The position numbers and the translations under genes were made by a program. This document shows, piece by piece, positions 23,209 through 28,077 of a stretch of 28,077 nt of DNA. Under the pieces are notes generated by a model. That model searched no databases. It had not been told where the DNA came from and saw only the letters and a program-made list of their open reading frames with translations. Each line of letters starts with the position of its first letter. Position 1 is the first letter of the stretch. The DNA comes from a virus, in the IMG/VR virus record IMGVR_UViG_3300034073_001511, positions 1-28,077 of that record; one strand, written 5' to 3'.

Positions 23209-23258
23209 CGCCGTTATACTGGAGACATACCCCTCAGTTCGCTTCGGCGGTCTGATTC

Positions 23259-23294
23259 AATCTCCGGCCTTCGGGTCGGAGATTTTGTTTTTTC
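23259..23294 (+). terminator. Rho-independent terminator with UUCG loop
   Basis: AATCTCCGGCC (23259-23269) and GGTCGGAGATT (23274-23284) form an 11-bp stem (one G-U) closed by TTCG, followed by TTGTTTTTTC. This is a textbook intrinsic terminator and marks the end of the upstream operon. Confidence 0.93.
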
Positions 23295-23305
23295 TTGATT
23301 TGGGG

Positions 23306-23341
23306 TTGACGATGTCCTAACTATGTCCTAAGATAACTGAC
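23306..23341 (+). promoter_or_regulatory. Promoter for leaderless transcript with direct repeats
   Basis: TTGACG (23306-23311) and TAAGAT (23329-23334) are separated by exactly 17 bp. Seven bases then lead to the ATG at 23342, so the RNA would start at or one base before the start codon, and no Shine-Dalgarno is present. ATGTCCTAA occurs twice (23312-23320 and 23323-23331), one helical turn apart, filling the spacer and entering the -10 box: a probable operator. Confidence 0.8.
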
Positions 23342-23548
23342 ATGACAACGAACACCGCCCACAAGGAAACCTACAAGACCATGAGTGCCGACCGCCTCCG
23401 GGAGGTTTACTGGCACTGGCGTCAGGCCGAGCACACCGGCTTCCAGATGCGCTACGCCAAAGGAATGCGGAACATTCAGGACCGCCTTGAAATGATCGAG
23501 CGCATTGCCGACAAGCGTGGCATCAGCCTGAAGCAGGTGGCCGGATGA
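23342..23548 (+). CDS. First gene of second operon, hypothetical
   Basis: A 68-residue helical, charged protein: SADRLREVYWHWRQAEHTGF, QMRYAKGMRNIQDRLEMIER, then IADKRGISLKQVAG, whose end looks like part of a helix-turn-helix. Being the first, leaderless gene after a regulated promoter, it could be an early regulator. It has no confirmed family. It ends in an ATGA overlap. Confidence 0.7.
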   Translation: MTTNTAHKETYKTMSADRLREVYWHWRQAEHTGFQMRYAKGMRNIQDRLEMIERIADKRGISLKQVAG

Positions 23549-23745
23549 AGGTCAACGGCCGCCACATCGAACCCGGCACCGAGCTCTCCATCCACGGAGA
23601 GACTGGCCGATTCGTATTCCGCTGGATGACTGGCGATCACCTCACCTGTTGGGGTGGCCGTCAGGGCCACGAAAAGTTCCGCACCTTCGCTGTCGACAAG
23701 GTGAAGCGGGTGCACTCGAAGCCGAAGATGCGGGGTGCCGAATGA
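23545..23745 (+). CDS. Small conserved-type phage protein
   Basis: A 66-residue beta-rich protein: GRHIEPGTELSIHGETGRF, then FRWMTGDHLTCWGG and FRTFAVDKVKRVH. This sequence type is widespread in actinophage early regions, function unknown; it looks like a single small barrel with many conserved Gly and aromatic residues. It is coupled on both sides by ATGA overlaps. Confidence 0.75.
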   Translation: MKVNGRHIEPGTELSIHGETGRFVFRWMTGDHLTCWGGRQGHEKFRTFAVDKVKRVHSKPKMRGAE

Positions 23746-23942
23746 TGACGCTGTTTTGGGTCGGATCGTTGATCATCTATGCGGCAGTATTTGTCTATGT
23801 CGTTTGGATGCCCGAAATTGACCGTGCGTACAAGGGTTTTTGGTTGCGTCGAGAAATGCAAGAGCGATGCCCGACCTGCAACATCAAGACGTTCCAGGCT
23901 AAGAATTGTGTGAGCTGTGATCAGAAAGCAGGTTTGCGATGA
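23742..23942 (+). CDS. Membrane-anchored zinc-ribbon protein, hypothetical
   Basis: A 66-residue protein: an N-terminal membrane segment (FWVGSLIIYAAVFVYVVWM), a short charged linker and a C-terminal knuckle CPTCNIKTFQAKNCVSC with two CxxC pairs. Start by the ATGA overlap; the longer upstream reading is discarded because it runs through the previous gene. It may display a zinc site at the inner membrane face. No family is known to me. Confidence 0.7.
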   Translation: MMTLFWVGSLIIYAAVFVYVVWMPEIDRAYKGFWLRREMQERCPTCNIKTFQAKNCVSCDQKAGLR

Positions 23943-24196
23943 CTGACGACATCTTGAGCCGACTATGGCAGTACACGCCAGAAGCGCCAAATGCCCCAAT
24001 GGAGACACGGTTGCTTCTCAACGATGCCGCCAATGAAATTTCACGCCTACGAGGCGCAATTGACTTAGTAATTCAAGCCATTGAAAATGAGGGTCCAGTA
24101 CCGAAATACCATCGTGAATTGATGGGTTTTCATGTTCGTGAATGGCCGACATTGTGGAGAGCTATTTACAATTTGAAGAAGGTTCGCAATGGGTAA
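23939..24196 (+). CDS. Helical hypothetical protein
   Basis: An 85-residue protein with TRLLLNDAANEISRLRGAID, a central helix, then KYHRELMGFHVREWPTLWRA at the end. It is probably all alpha. Codons are less GC-rich than in most of this operon. ATGA overlap upstream, 8-nt overlap downstream. No motif for function. Confidence 0.7.
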   Translation: MTDDILSRLWQYTPEAPNAPMETRLLLNDAANEISRLRGAIDLVIQAIENEGPVPKYHRELMGFHVREWPTLWRAIYNLKKVRNG

Positions 24197-24386
24197 GTCT
24201 GTTGCCTGTGATCGTTGCGAAGCCGTCCACCCCGGCTTCTGCCCCCGATGCCGATACCTGATGGACAACATGGCCCGATGGCACGCCGTCGCCCTCCTCG
24301 AGCACCAGCAGCACTGCACCCGCCGAGGGAACTGTGACACCCACGTTGAAGCGGTCTACAACGAGCTCTTGGGAGCCGAGAAGTGA
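24189..24386 (+). CDS. Small zinc-binding protein, hypothetical
   Basis: A 65-residue protein with CDRCEAVHPGFCPRC at the N-terminus (Cys pairs 7/10 and 18/21), then a helix with His and Cys (EHQQHCTRRGNCDTHVEAVY). A zinc-ribbon fold is likely. It is coupled by overlaps to both neighbours. Such short zinc proteins in early operons often bind host proteins or nucleic acid, but nothing here tells which. Confidence 0.7.
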   Translation: MGKSVACDRCEAVHPGFCPRCRYLMDNMARWHAVALLEHQQHCTRRGNCDTHVEAVYNELLGAEK

Positions 24387-24544
24387 ACCGGCCGGTCACC
24401 GCCGAATGTGGCACCCTGAGCGCCCACAAACGCCATCAGCGTCACGGTGAACCGCCGTGCGACAAATGTCGTGCAGCGTTCGCCGCATATCAACGAATGC
24501 GTTACGCCGCCCGTAAAGCACCAGCCTACGACCCGTTTTCCTGA
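24383..24544 (+). CDS. Small Cys/His/Arg-rich protein
   Basis: A 53-residue basic protein starting at GTG in a GTGA overlap: ECGTLSAHKRHQRHGEPPCD followed by KCRAAFAAYQRMRYAARK. The Cys...His...Cys-x2-Cys arrangement with many Arg is common to very small actinophage proteins that may bind nucleic acid. Function unknown. Confidence 0.7.
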   Translation: MNRPVTAECGTLSAHKRHQRHGEPPCDKCRAAFAAYQRMRYAARKAPAYDPFS

Positions 24545-24585
24545 GGGTCGTTGACGAACCGCCCTAACAAGGAGAAACTGTTACT

Positions 24586-24726
24586 ATGCCGTCCAGTAAT
24601 ACCGCCTACCGATGCCTTGCGTGCAACCTCACATTCTTGAGGATCACGGACTATCAGAATCCCGCATCGCATCGGTGCATCATCCAACGCCACCCGTCAG
24701 CCCGAAACCAGCAGGTGCCCAAGTGA
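24586..24726 (+). CDS. Small zinc-finger-like protein
   Basis: A 46-residue protein with AYRCLACNLTFLRITDYQNP then ASHRCIIQRH, that is Cys-x2-Cys, a spacer and His-x-Cys plus a further His: a single zinc finger. AAGGAG at 24569-24574 supports the ATG. A 41-nt non-coding gap precedes it; the following gene overlaps by GTGA. Function unknown. Confidence 0.65.
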   Translation: MPSSNTAYRCLACNLTFLRITDYQNPASHRCIIQRHPSARNQQVPK

Positions 24727-24872
24727 GCGCCCCCGACTGGTTTCTCGATATGCCGATCATCTCCGCCGGGCCCACGCTCGGCTTCACGATCGGCATCTTC
24801 TGGTTCGTCCGTCAACTGTGGCGTGCGATCCAGTTGGAGGCTGCGGAGGCCGAGAGACTGGAGAACCAGTGA
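24723..24872 (+). CDS. Small membrane protein upstream of secreted lysozyme-like gene
   Basis: A 49-residue protein starting at GTG: an amphipathic start (DWFLDMPIISAGP), a membrane segment TLGFTIGIFWFVRQLW and a Glu-rich helix. GTGA overlaps at both ends link it tightly to the lysozyme-like gene, so a shared task at the envelope is plausible but not shown. An in-frame reading from 24612 is discarded because it overlaps the zinc-finger gene. Confidence 0.65.
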   Translation: MSAPDWFLDMPIISAGPTLGFTIGIFWFVRQLWRAIQLEAAEAERLENQ

Positions 24873-25456
24873 AACGACCTATCAGTAACATTCTTGTTGC
24901 TATCACCAGTGTCACCATTCTTGGGACAGGCTTGATTGCCAGTGCCAAGGCTCCCGAAACCGACCCGACCCGACCCACCATCACCCGATACGCCACCGAC
25001 CTGACCACCACCACAACATCAACCACGACAACAACGACCGCCCCGCCTCCCCCGCCGTCCACCCTCCCGGCCCTCACCTTCGAGCCACGTTGCCCGAACC
25101 TGATCGGGCCCGCCCGTTTCGCCGGATTCCCCGAACACGAGCTCGAGCACCTCGACTACCTCGCCTGGCGTGAATCCCGCTGCGACATCGACCACGGCAC
25201 CGGCCAGCCACGATGCGCCCACAACCCAGATGACCCCGCCGGCGGCTCGTTCGGCCCGTGGCAGATCAACGCCTCCTGGGCCAAAACAAACCGTTACAAC
25301 CCGCACCCCGCCGGATACCTCGGCAACCTTGGCATTCTTGACGAAGTTGGCCACCTGTGCGACTGGAACACCAACGCCCTCGCCGCCAAAGCCCTCTACG
25401 ATTACTCCATTGACCGCCACGGCTACGACAAGCGTTGGTGGCAGTGGAAGGTGTGA
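24869..25456 (+). CDS. Secreted lysozyme-like protein
   Basis: A 195-residue protein with its own export signal: KR near the start, a hydrophobic core ISNILVAITSVTILGTG and a likely cleavage after ASAKA (24-28). Residues 45-66 are a Thr then Pro linker, which spaces the domain from the membrane or wall. The catalytic-type domain (75-195) has LAWRESRCD with candidate acid Glu102 and GGSFGPWQINASWA (125-138), the layout of lysozyme/transglycosylase folds, plus several Cys. The GTG at 24869 is chosen because it gives the signal peptide and a GTGA overlap. It lies far from the holin and endolysin, in the second operon, so entry, exclusion of other phages or slow wall remodelling are as likely as lysis. 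Confidence 0.8.
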   Translation: MKRPISNILVAITSVTILGTGLIASAKAPETDPTRPTITRYATDLTTTTTSTTTTTTAPPPPPSTLPALTFEPRCPNLIGPARFAGFPEHELEHLDYLAWRESRCDIDHGTGQPRCAHNPDDPAGGSFGPWQINASWAKTNRYNPHPAGYLGNLGILDEVGHLCDWNTNALAAKALYDYSIDRHGYDKRWWQWKV

Positions 25457-25509
25457 CACACCCATTTGGAATGATCTGACCCAACCCAACCCAGAAAGAG
25501 AAACCGCCC

Positions 25510-27066
25510 ATGACAGACTTCAACCGTGACCGCTGGGGACGCCCACTCATCCTCCCGCTGGATGGTGGCAAACCCGTCCCCTACACCCGATTCAGTTCTC
25601 ACGGCCAATGCCTCGAAGACCGCTTCGGCCTAGAGAAATGGAAGATCAGGACCGCCGGTAAAGGACTCGCTTCTCGGCCTGATCTGTTTGCTCAGGTGGC
25701 CGCCTGCCCGCCCGACGACTCCCGCCGCCTCGACTCCCTCATGGAAGCCGCCCTGGAGGCTGGTGGGTCGTCGGTCGGTGCAGGACTCGGCACCGCCCTC
25801 CACGAATTCACCCAAAACTTTGACCTCGGCGTATACGGGCTCGACGACATCCCCGAACCCTGGCGCCACGACGTAGAAGCCTACGCCGACACCCTCGAAC
25901 GGTTCGGCCTCGTCATTGATCGAGAGCTGATTGAAGTCGCCCTCGTCAACGACGAACTGAAGTTGGCCGGGACCGCCGACAGGTTCTACGAACGAGCCGA
26001 CGGCACCCTCGTCTGCGCCGACATCAAGACTGGCAAACAGATCGGCGACAACCCGCTCGCCTACATTGTCCAACTAGCGGCCTACGCCAACTCGATGCGC
26101 TACGACATTGAAACCGGCACCCGAGAAACAGTCGGCCCCGTGGACCTCGAGCACGGCATCCTCGTCCATCTGCCCTCCGGCCAAGCCCGCTGCGACATCT
26201 ACCAAGTCGACCTTAGGGAAGGTTTGGAGATTGCGAAATTGGCTTCTTGTGTGCGTACACAGCAGAAGCGTCGTGGGCTAGTGTCCAAGGTTGAGCCGAC
26301 GGACGGCACACTAGAGGCTCCGGTTGCCGGATCAGCCGCCTTACCCCCTGAGGATGCTGATCCGGCACCAAGCCGCCGTGAGTGGATCGCCACCCGCATC
26401 GACATCATCCGACAGCACCACGAAGCGTTTGAGTCGCTCCGAACCTTGTGGCCGCCCGACATCGCCACCCTCAAACAGTCCGACACTCACAGCGAAGTCG
26501 AGCTCGCTGTCATCGCCGATCTGTTGGACCGCATTGAAGCGCTCTACGGCCTCCCGTTCGGCGACCCGGCACCGAGCACCCCGGCCGAGCCGGAGAAGCC
26601 CGCAGAAGCGCCCACAAAGCCCGCTGAACCGATCATCGACGAAGGGCCCGACGCCGACAAAACCAACATCGCCGATCTCCGTCGCATCCTCGCCGAACTG
26701 CCGGAGGAGCAGAAGGCGTGGATTCAGGCGCAGACGAAGCGGGCCAACAGTGCGGGCCATCCGATCAGCCTGAAACAACTGCCGAGCCTGCGTCGGTATC
26801 ACATCGCTCAGTTCCTTGTCGCCGCTTCGACGTTCAGTGACGACGATCTACTGCGTGCGGTACTTCGATACTTTACGACTCAGCCCCTAGACAGCGGGAA
26901 AGCAATCGGCTACGTTCTCGGCACCATCCCGACCGCCGACCTCGCCGCCCGCATGGCGGCCATCACACTCGCCATCAACGCCGGAGACATCATCTTCGGC
27001 TACGACGACGACGGAACACCCAGCCTCACCGGCCCGGTGCACCGCTACCAACCCAACCCAACCTGA
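25510..27066 (+). CDS. RecB-family PD-(D/E)XK nuclease with C-terminal extension
   Basis: A 518-residue protein. The nuclease part shows GTALHEF (94-100, His98), a Glu near 142, AGTADRFYE (153-161, Asp157), ADIKTGKQ (170-177, Asp171 and Lys173) and QLAAYA (188-193), all motifs of the RecB/Cas4-type exonuclease family. A region with LWPPDIATLKQSDTHSEVEL and EALYGLPFGDP follows (312-352), then a Pro/Glu/Ala linker (351-382) and a helical C-terminal domain (383-518). Phage members degrade one strand for recombination or process genome ends. The SSB-like protein gene follows after 17 nt. The C-terminal domain is not recognised. Confidence 0.85.
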   Translation: MTDFNRDRWGRPLILPLDGGKPVPYTRFSSHGQCLEDRFGLEKWKIRTAGKGLASRPDLFAQVAACPPDDSRRLDSLMEAALEAGGSSVGAGLGTALHEFTQNFDLGVYGLDDIPEPWRHDVEAYADTLERFGLVIDRELIEVALVNDELKLAGTADRFYERADGTLVCADIKTGKQIGDNPLAYIVQLAAYANSMRYDIETGTRETVGPVDLEHGILVHLPSGQARCDIYQVDLREGLEIAKLASCVRTQQKRRGLVSKVEPTDGTLEAPVAGSAALPPEDADPAPSRREWIATRIDIIRQHHEAFESLRTLWPPDIATLKQSDTHSEVELAVIADLLDRIEALYGLPFGDPAPSTPAEPEKPAEAPTKPAEPIIDEGPDADKTNIADLRRILAELPEEQKAWIQAQTKRANSAGHPISLKQLPSLRRYHIAQFLVAASTFSDDDLLRAVLRYFTTQPLDSGKAIGYVLGTIPTADLAARMAAITLAINAGDIIFGYDDDGTPSLTGPVHRYQPNPT

Positions 27067-27083
27067 CCTTTAAGGAGGCCACA

Positions 27084-27425
27084 ATGTCCATTTGGGACGA
27101 CCCATCAATCCGCACCGGCGGCGACTACATCAAATTCGAGTCACCCGGCGACAACGTCAACGGCACCGTCACCTTCGTCGGCATTCACACCTTCGAAGAC
27201 GGCAAACGAGCCGCCAAACTCATCATCAACACCGCCGACGGCGAAAAGACACTCACCGCCGGCCAAGTCCAGTTGGCATCTAAGCTTGCTGAGGCCCGCC
27301 CCGAAGCCGGTGACCACATCGACATCACCTACGTCCGCTCCGAAAAGCGGGCCGGTGGCAAAACCCTCAAGCACTTCGCTGTCGAAGTGAAGAAGGGTGC
27401 CCCGAAGTCTGCCGACGACTTTTAG
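27084..27425 (+). CDS. OB-fold-like ssDNA-binding protein (putative)
   Basis: A 113-residue protein: SIWDDPSIRTGGDYIKFESP, GTVTFVGIHTFEDGKRAAKL, TLTAGQVQLASKLAEARPEA, and GGKTLKHFAVEV. The five-strand course suits an OB fold, and the end SADDF resembles the acidic, aromatic-ended tail by which SSB proteins recruit partners. AAGGAGG lies 7 to 8 nt before the ATG. Neighbouring the RecB-type nuclease, it could coat the single strands that enzyme makes. Sequence identity with true SSB is not claimed. Confidence 0.65.
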   Translation: MSIWDDPSIRTGGDYIKFESPGDNVNGTVTFVGIHTFEDGKRAAKLIINTADGEKTLTAGQVQLASKLAEARPEAGDHIDITYVRSEKRAGGKTLKHFAVEVKKGAPKSADDF

Positions 27426-27431
27426 TCGGCG

Positions 27432-27501
27432 GTCCGGCGCCTGGAAGCACACCCTCCGACTCCCCCTGGGTGGCGACGTTCGAATCGTCGGCCGGACACC
27501 A
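27432..27501 (+). other. tRNA-like element: acceptor stem, T-arm and CCA
   Basis: GTCCGGC (27432-27438) pairs over 7 bp with GCCGGAC (27491-27497). Directly before the latter lies CGACG-TTCGAAT-CGTCG (27474-27490), a 5-bp stem with the canonical 7-nt T-loop. A then CCA follow (27498-27501). The centre is irregular: CACCC (27450-27454) can pair with GGGTG (27468-27472), but that loop is 13 nt, the D-arm is not evident and total length is short (67 nt without CCA). It may be a degenerate tRNA gene, a tRNA-mimic or an attachment-type tRNA remnant. It fills the whole 75-nt gap between genes. Confidence 0.5.
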
Positions 27502-27644
27502 TGAAGAAAACTGACCTCCAAGCCATCCGTAACGTCTTCCGTTATGTCTCCACCGCCGACCCCACAATCCAAGCCGAGGTGCTACGCCTCGATGCCCTGA
27601 TCGCCCAACAGTTACAACCAAAGGAGAAAAAAACACATGAGTGA
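27501..27644 (+). CDS. Small helical hypothetical protein
   Basis: A 47-residue protein, KKTDLQAIRNVFRYVSTADP then EVLRLDALIAQQL, with the C-ending codon choice of its neighbours, which supports real coding. No Shine-Dalgarno precedes the ATG; its first base is also the A of the CCA of the tRNA-like element. It overlaps the next gene by 8 nt, and its last codons carry that gene's AAGGAG. Function unknown. Confidence 0.6.
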   Translation: MKKTDLQAIRNVFRYVSTADPTIQAEVLRLDALIAQQLQPKEKKTHE

Positions 27645-27879
27645 AACCGAAGTCGGCTACTGGCAAGCCATCGTCGATGATCAGCGGGTAGCGGCCGAAC
27701 GCAAAGATGAAGCCCTCGCCGAAGCTCGAGCAGAAATCGCCCGGCTCCGTGAAATCGTTGCTGCTGCCGCCGTCTACGTCACCCACCTCAACAACGGCGC
27801 CTCGAGCACCGACATCACCAACGCTTTCAACCAGTTGCATCAGAAAGTGACCGGCTACCTCGAAGCGAAGATGCCGTGA
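27637..27879 (+). CDS. Coiled-coil hypothetical protein
   Basis: An 80-residue protein: a long charged heptad helix (residues 14-40, DDQRVAAERKDEALAEAR onward), then AAAAVYVTHLNNGASSTDIT and a second helix. AAGGAG lies 10 nt before the ATG. It ends in a GTGA overlap with a membrane peptide gene. Probably an oligomer; function unknown. Confidence 0.68.
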   Translation: MSETEVGYWQAIVDDQRVAAERKDEALAEARAEIARLREIVAAAAVYVTHLNNGASSTDITNAFNQLHQKVTGYLEAKMP

Positions 27880-28022
27880 GATACGCCGTGACCGCCCTCA
27901 TCCTCCTCGGCATCTCCAACCTGATCGCCATCGGCCTCTACCACCGGCAGCGCCAAGAAGTCCGACGGCTACGCCGATACTTCCGCATCACACTCCACAC
28001 AGAAACCCGAGCCAACCAATGA
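27876..28022 (+). CDS. Small membrane protein with basic tail
   Basis: A 48-residue protein from a GTG: one membrane segment (AVTALILLGISNLIAIGLY) followed by an Arg-rich cytoplasmic-type tail (HRQRQEVRRLRRYFR). GTGA overlap upstream and ATGA overlap downstream. Function unknown. Confidence 0.62.
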   Translation: MRYAVTALILLGISNLIAIGLYHRQRQEVRRLRRYFRITLHTETRANQ

Positions 28023-28077
28023 GCCTCGCCATCGCCCTCCTCGGCGGCCTCACCGTCGGATTCCTCCTCGGATCACT
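28019..28077 (+). CDS. Membrane protein N-terminus, cut by window end
   Basis: An open frame from the ATGA overlap to the last base; the 19 complete codons read as a hydrophobic Leu/Gly segment. The rest lies outside the window. Confidence 0.5.
   Translation, partial: MSLAIALLGGLTVGFLLGS

Noticed and set aside
23210-23258. TATACT as a secure promoter for a small RNA
   Set aside because: No recognisable -35 box, because the needed position is inside the 12-bp hairpin; kept only as a remark in the hairpin finding.
24551-24586. TTGACG before the zinc-finger gene as a possible promoter
   Set aside because: No -10 box at a proper distance; TTACTA is 24 bp away. The gap instead has a good AAGGAG ribosome site.

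Overview
The window is a continuous piece of a tailed-phage genome, a siphovirus with an HK97-type head, or of a prophage copy of one. Every gene I can support lies on the + strand. Genes are tightly packed, and many neighbours are joined by 4-base ATGA/GTGA or TAATG/TGATG overlaps. High GC in most genes, HK97-like head genes of the actinophage type, an r1t-like holin and a secreted lysozyme-like protein with a Thr/Pro linker all suggest an actinobacterial host, possibly an uncultured high-GC lineage; the host call is inference. I see no integrase, repressor, polymerase or helicase, so lifestyle and replication mode cannot be read from this window.

Layout. (1) 1-2437, packaging: a promoter, a Cys-rich HNH endonuclease, small terminase and large terminase. 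(2) 2434-7892, an accessory and adhesion block between terminase and portal: a polytopic membrane protein, a small membrane protein, a beta-rich fibre-associated protein, a 604-residue collagen-like fibre with two Gly-X-Gln tracts around a globular insert, a small virion-like protein, a LamG-like lectin-fold protein, a small acidic protein and a GT2 glycosyltransferase. Its 5573-7061 part is visibly AT-richer. (3) 7922-14139, head: portal, multidomain prohead protease with an internal start, major capsid protein followed by a strong hairpin, a small protein, a bipartite glycosyltransferase and a head-tail connector. (4) 14139-20296, tail: probable terminator, tube, the two tail assembly chaperones joined by a -1 frameshift (GGGAAAA followed after 8 nt by a 16-bp stem), an HK97 gp10-like protein, tape measure, minor tail protein and a second small fibre group. 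(5) 20293-23121, lysis and end of the late operon: M15 peptidase endolysin, r1t-like holin, a membrane/coiled-coil protein, a small HTH-like protein, a metallophosphoesterase and two hypotheticals. (6) 23122-23341, a regulatory gap: two GC hairpins, a UUCG-loop intrinsic terminator and then a promoter that should make a leaderless mRNA. (7) 23342-28077, a second operon of very small genes (several zinc-ribbon-like), a secreted lysozyme-like protein, a RecB-family nuclease, an OB-fold-like protein with an acidic tail, a tRNA-like element and short coiled-coil or membrane proteins, running off the window end.

How it works together: packaging, head, tail and lysis genes read as one late transcription unit. 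The operon after 23306 reads as an independently controlled early or middle unit carrying DNA-processing functions. The most notable points are the complete chaperone frameshift signal, the tRNA-like element at 27432-27501, the adhesion cassette inserted between terL and portal, the nested start in the protease gene, two promoters positioned for leaderless transcripts (one with an 11-bp-period direct repeat, one next to a perfect palindrome), and a possible sugar-transfer set (GT2, bipartite GT-A and a GT-C-like membrane protein).
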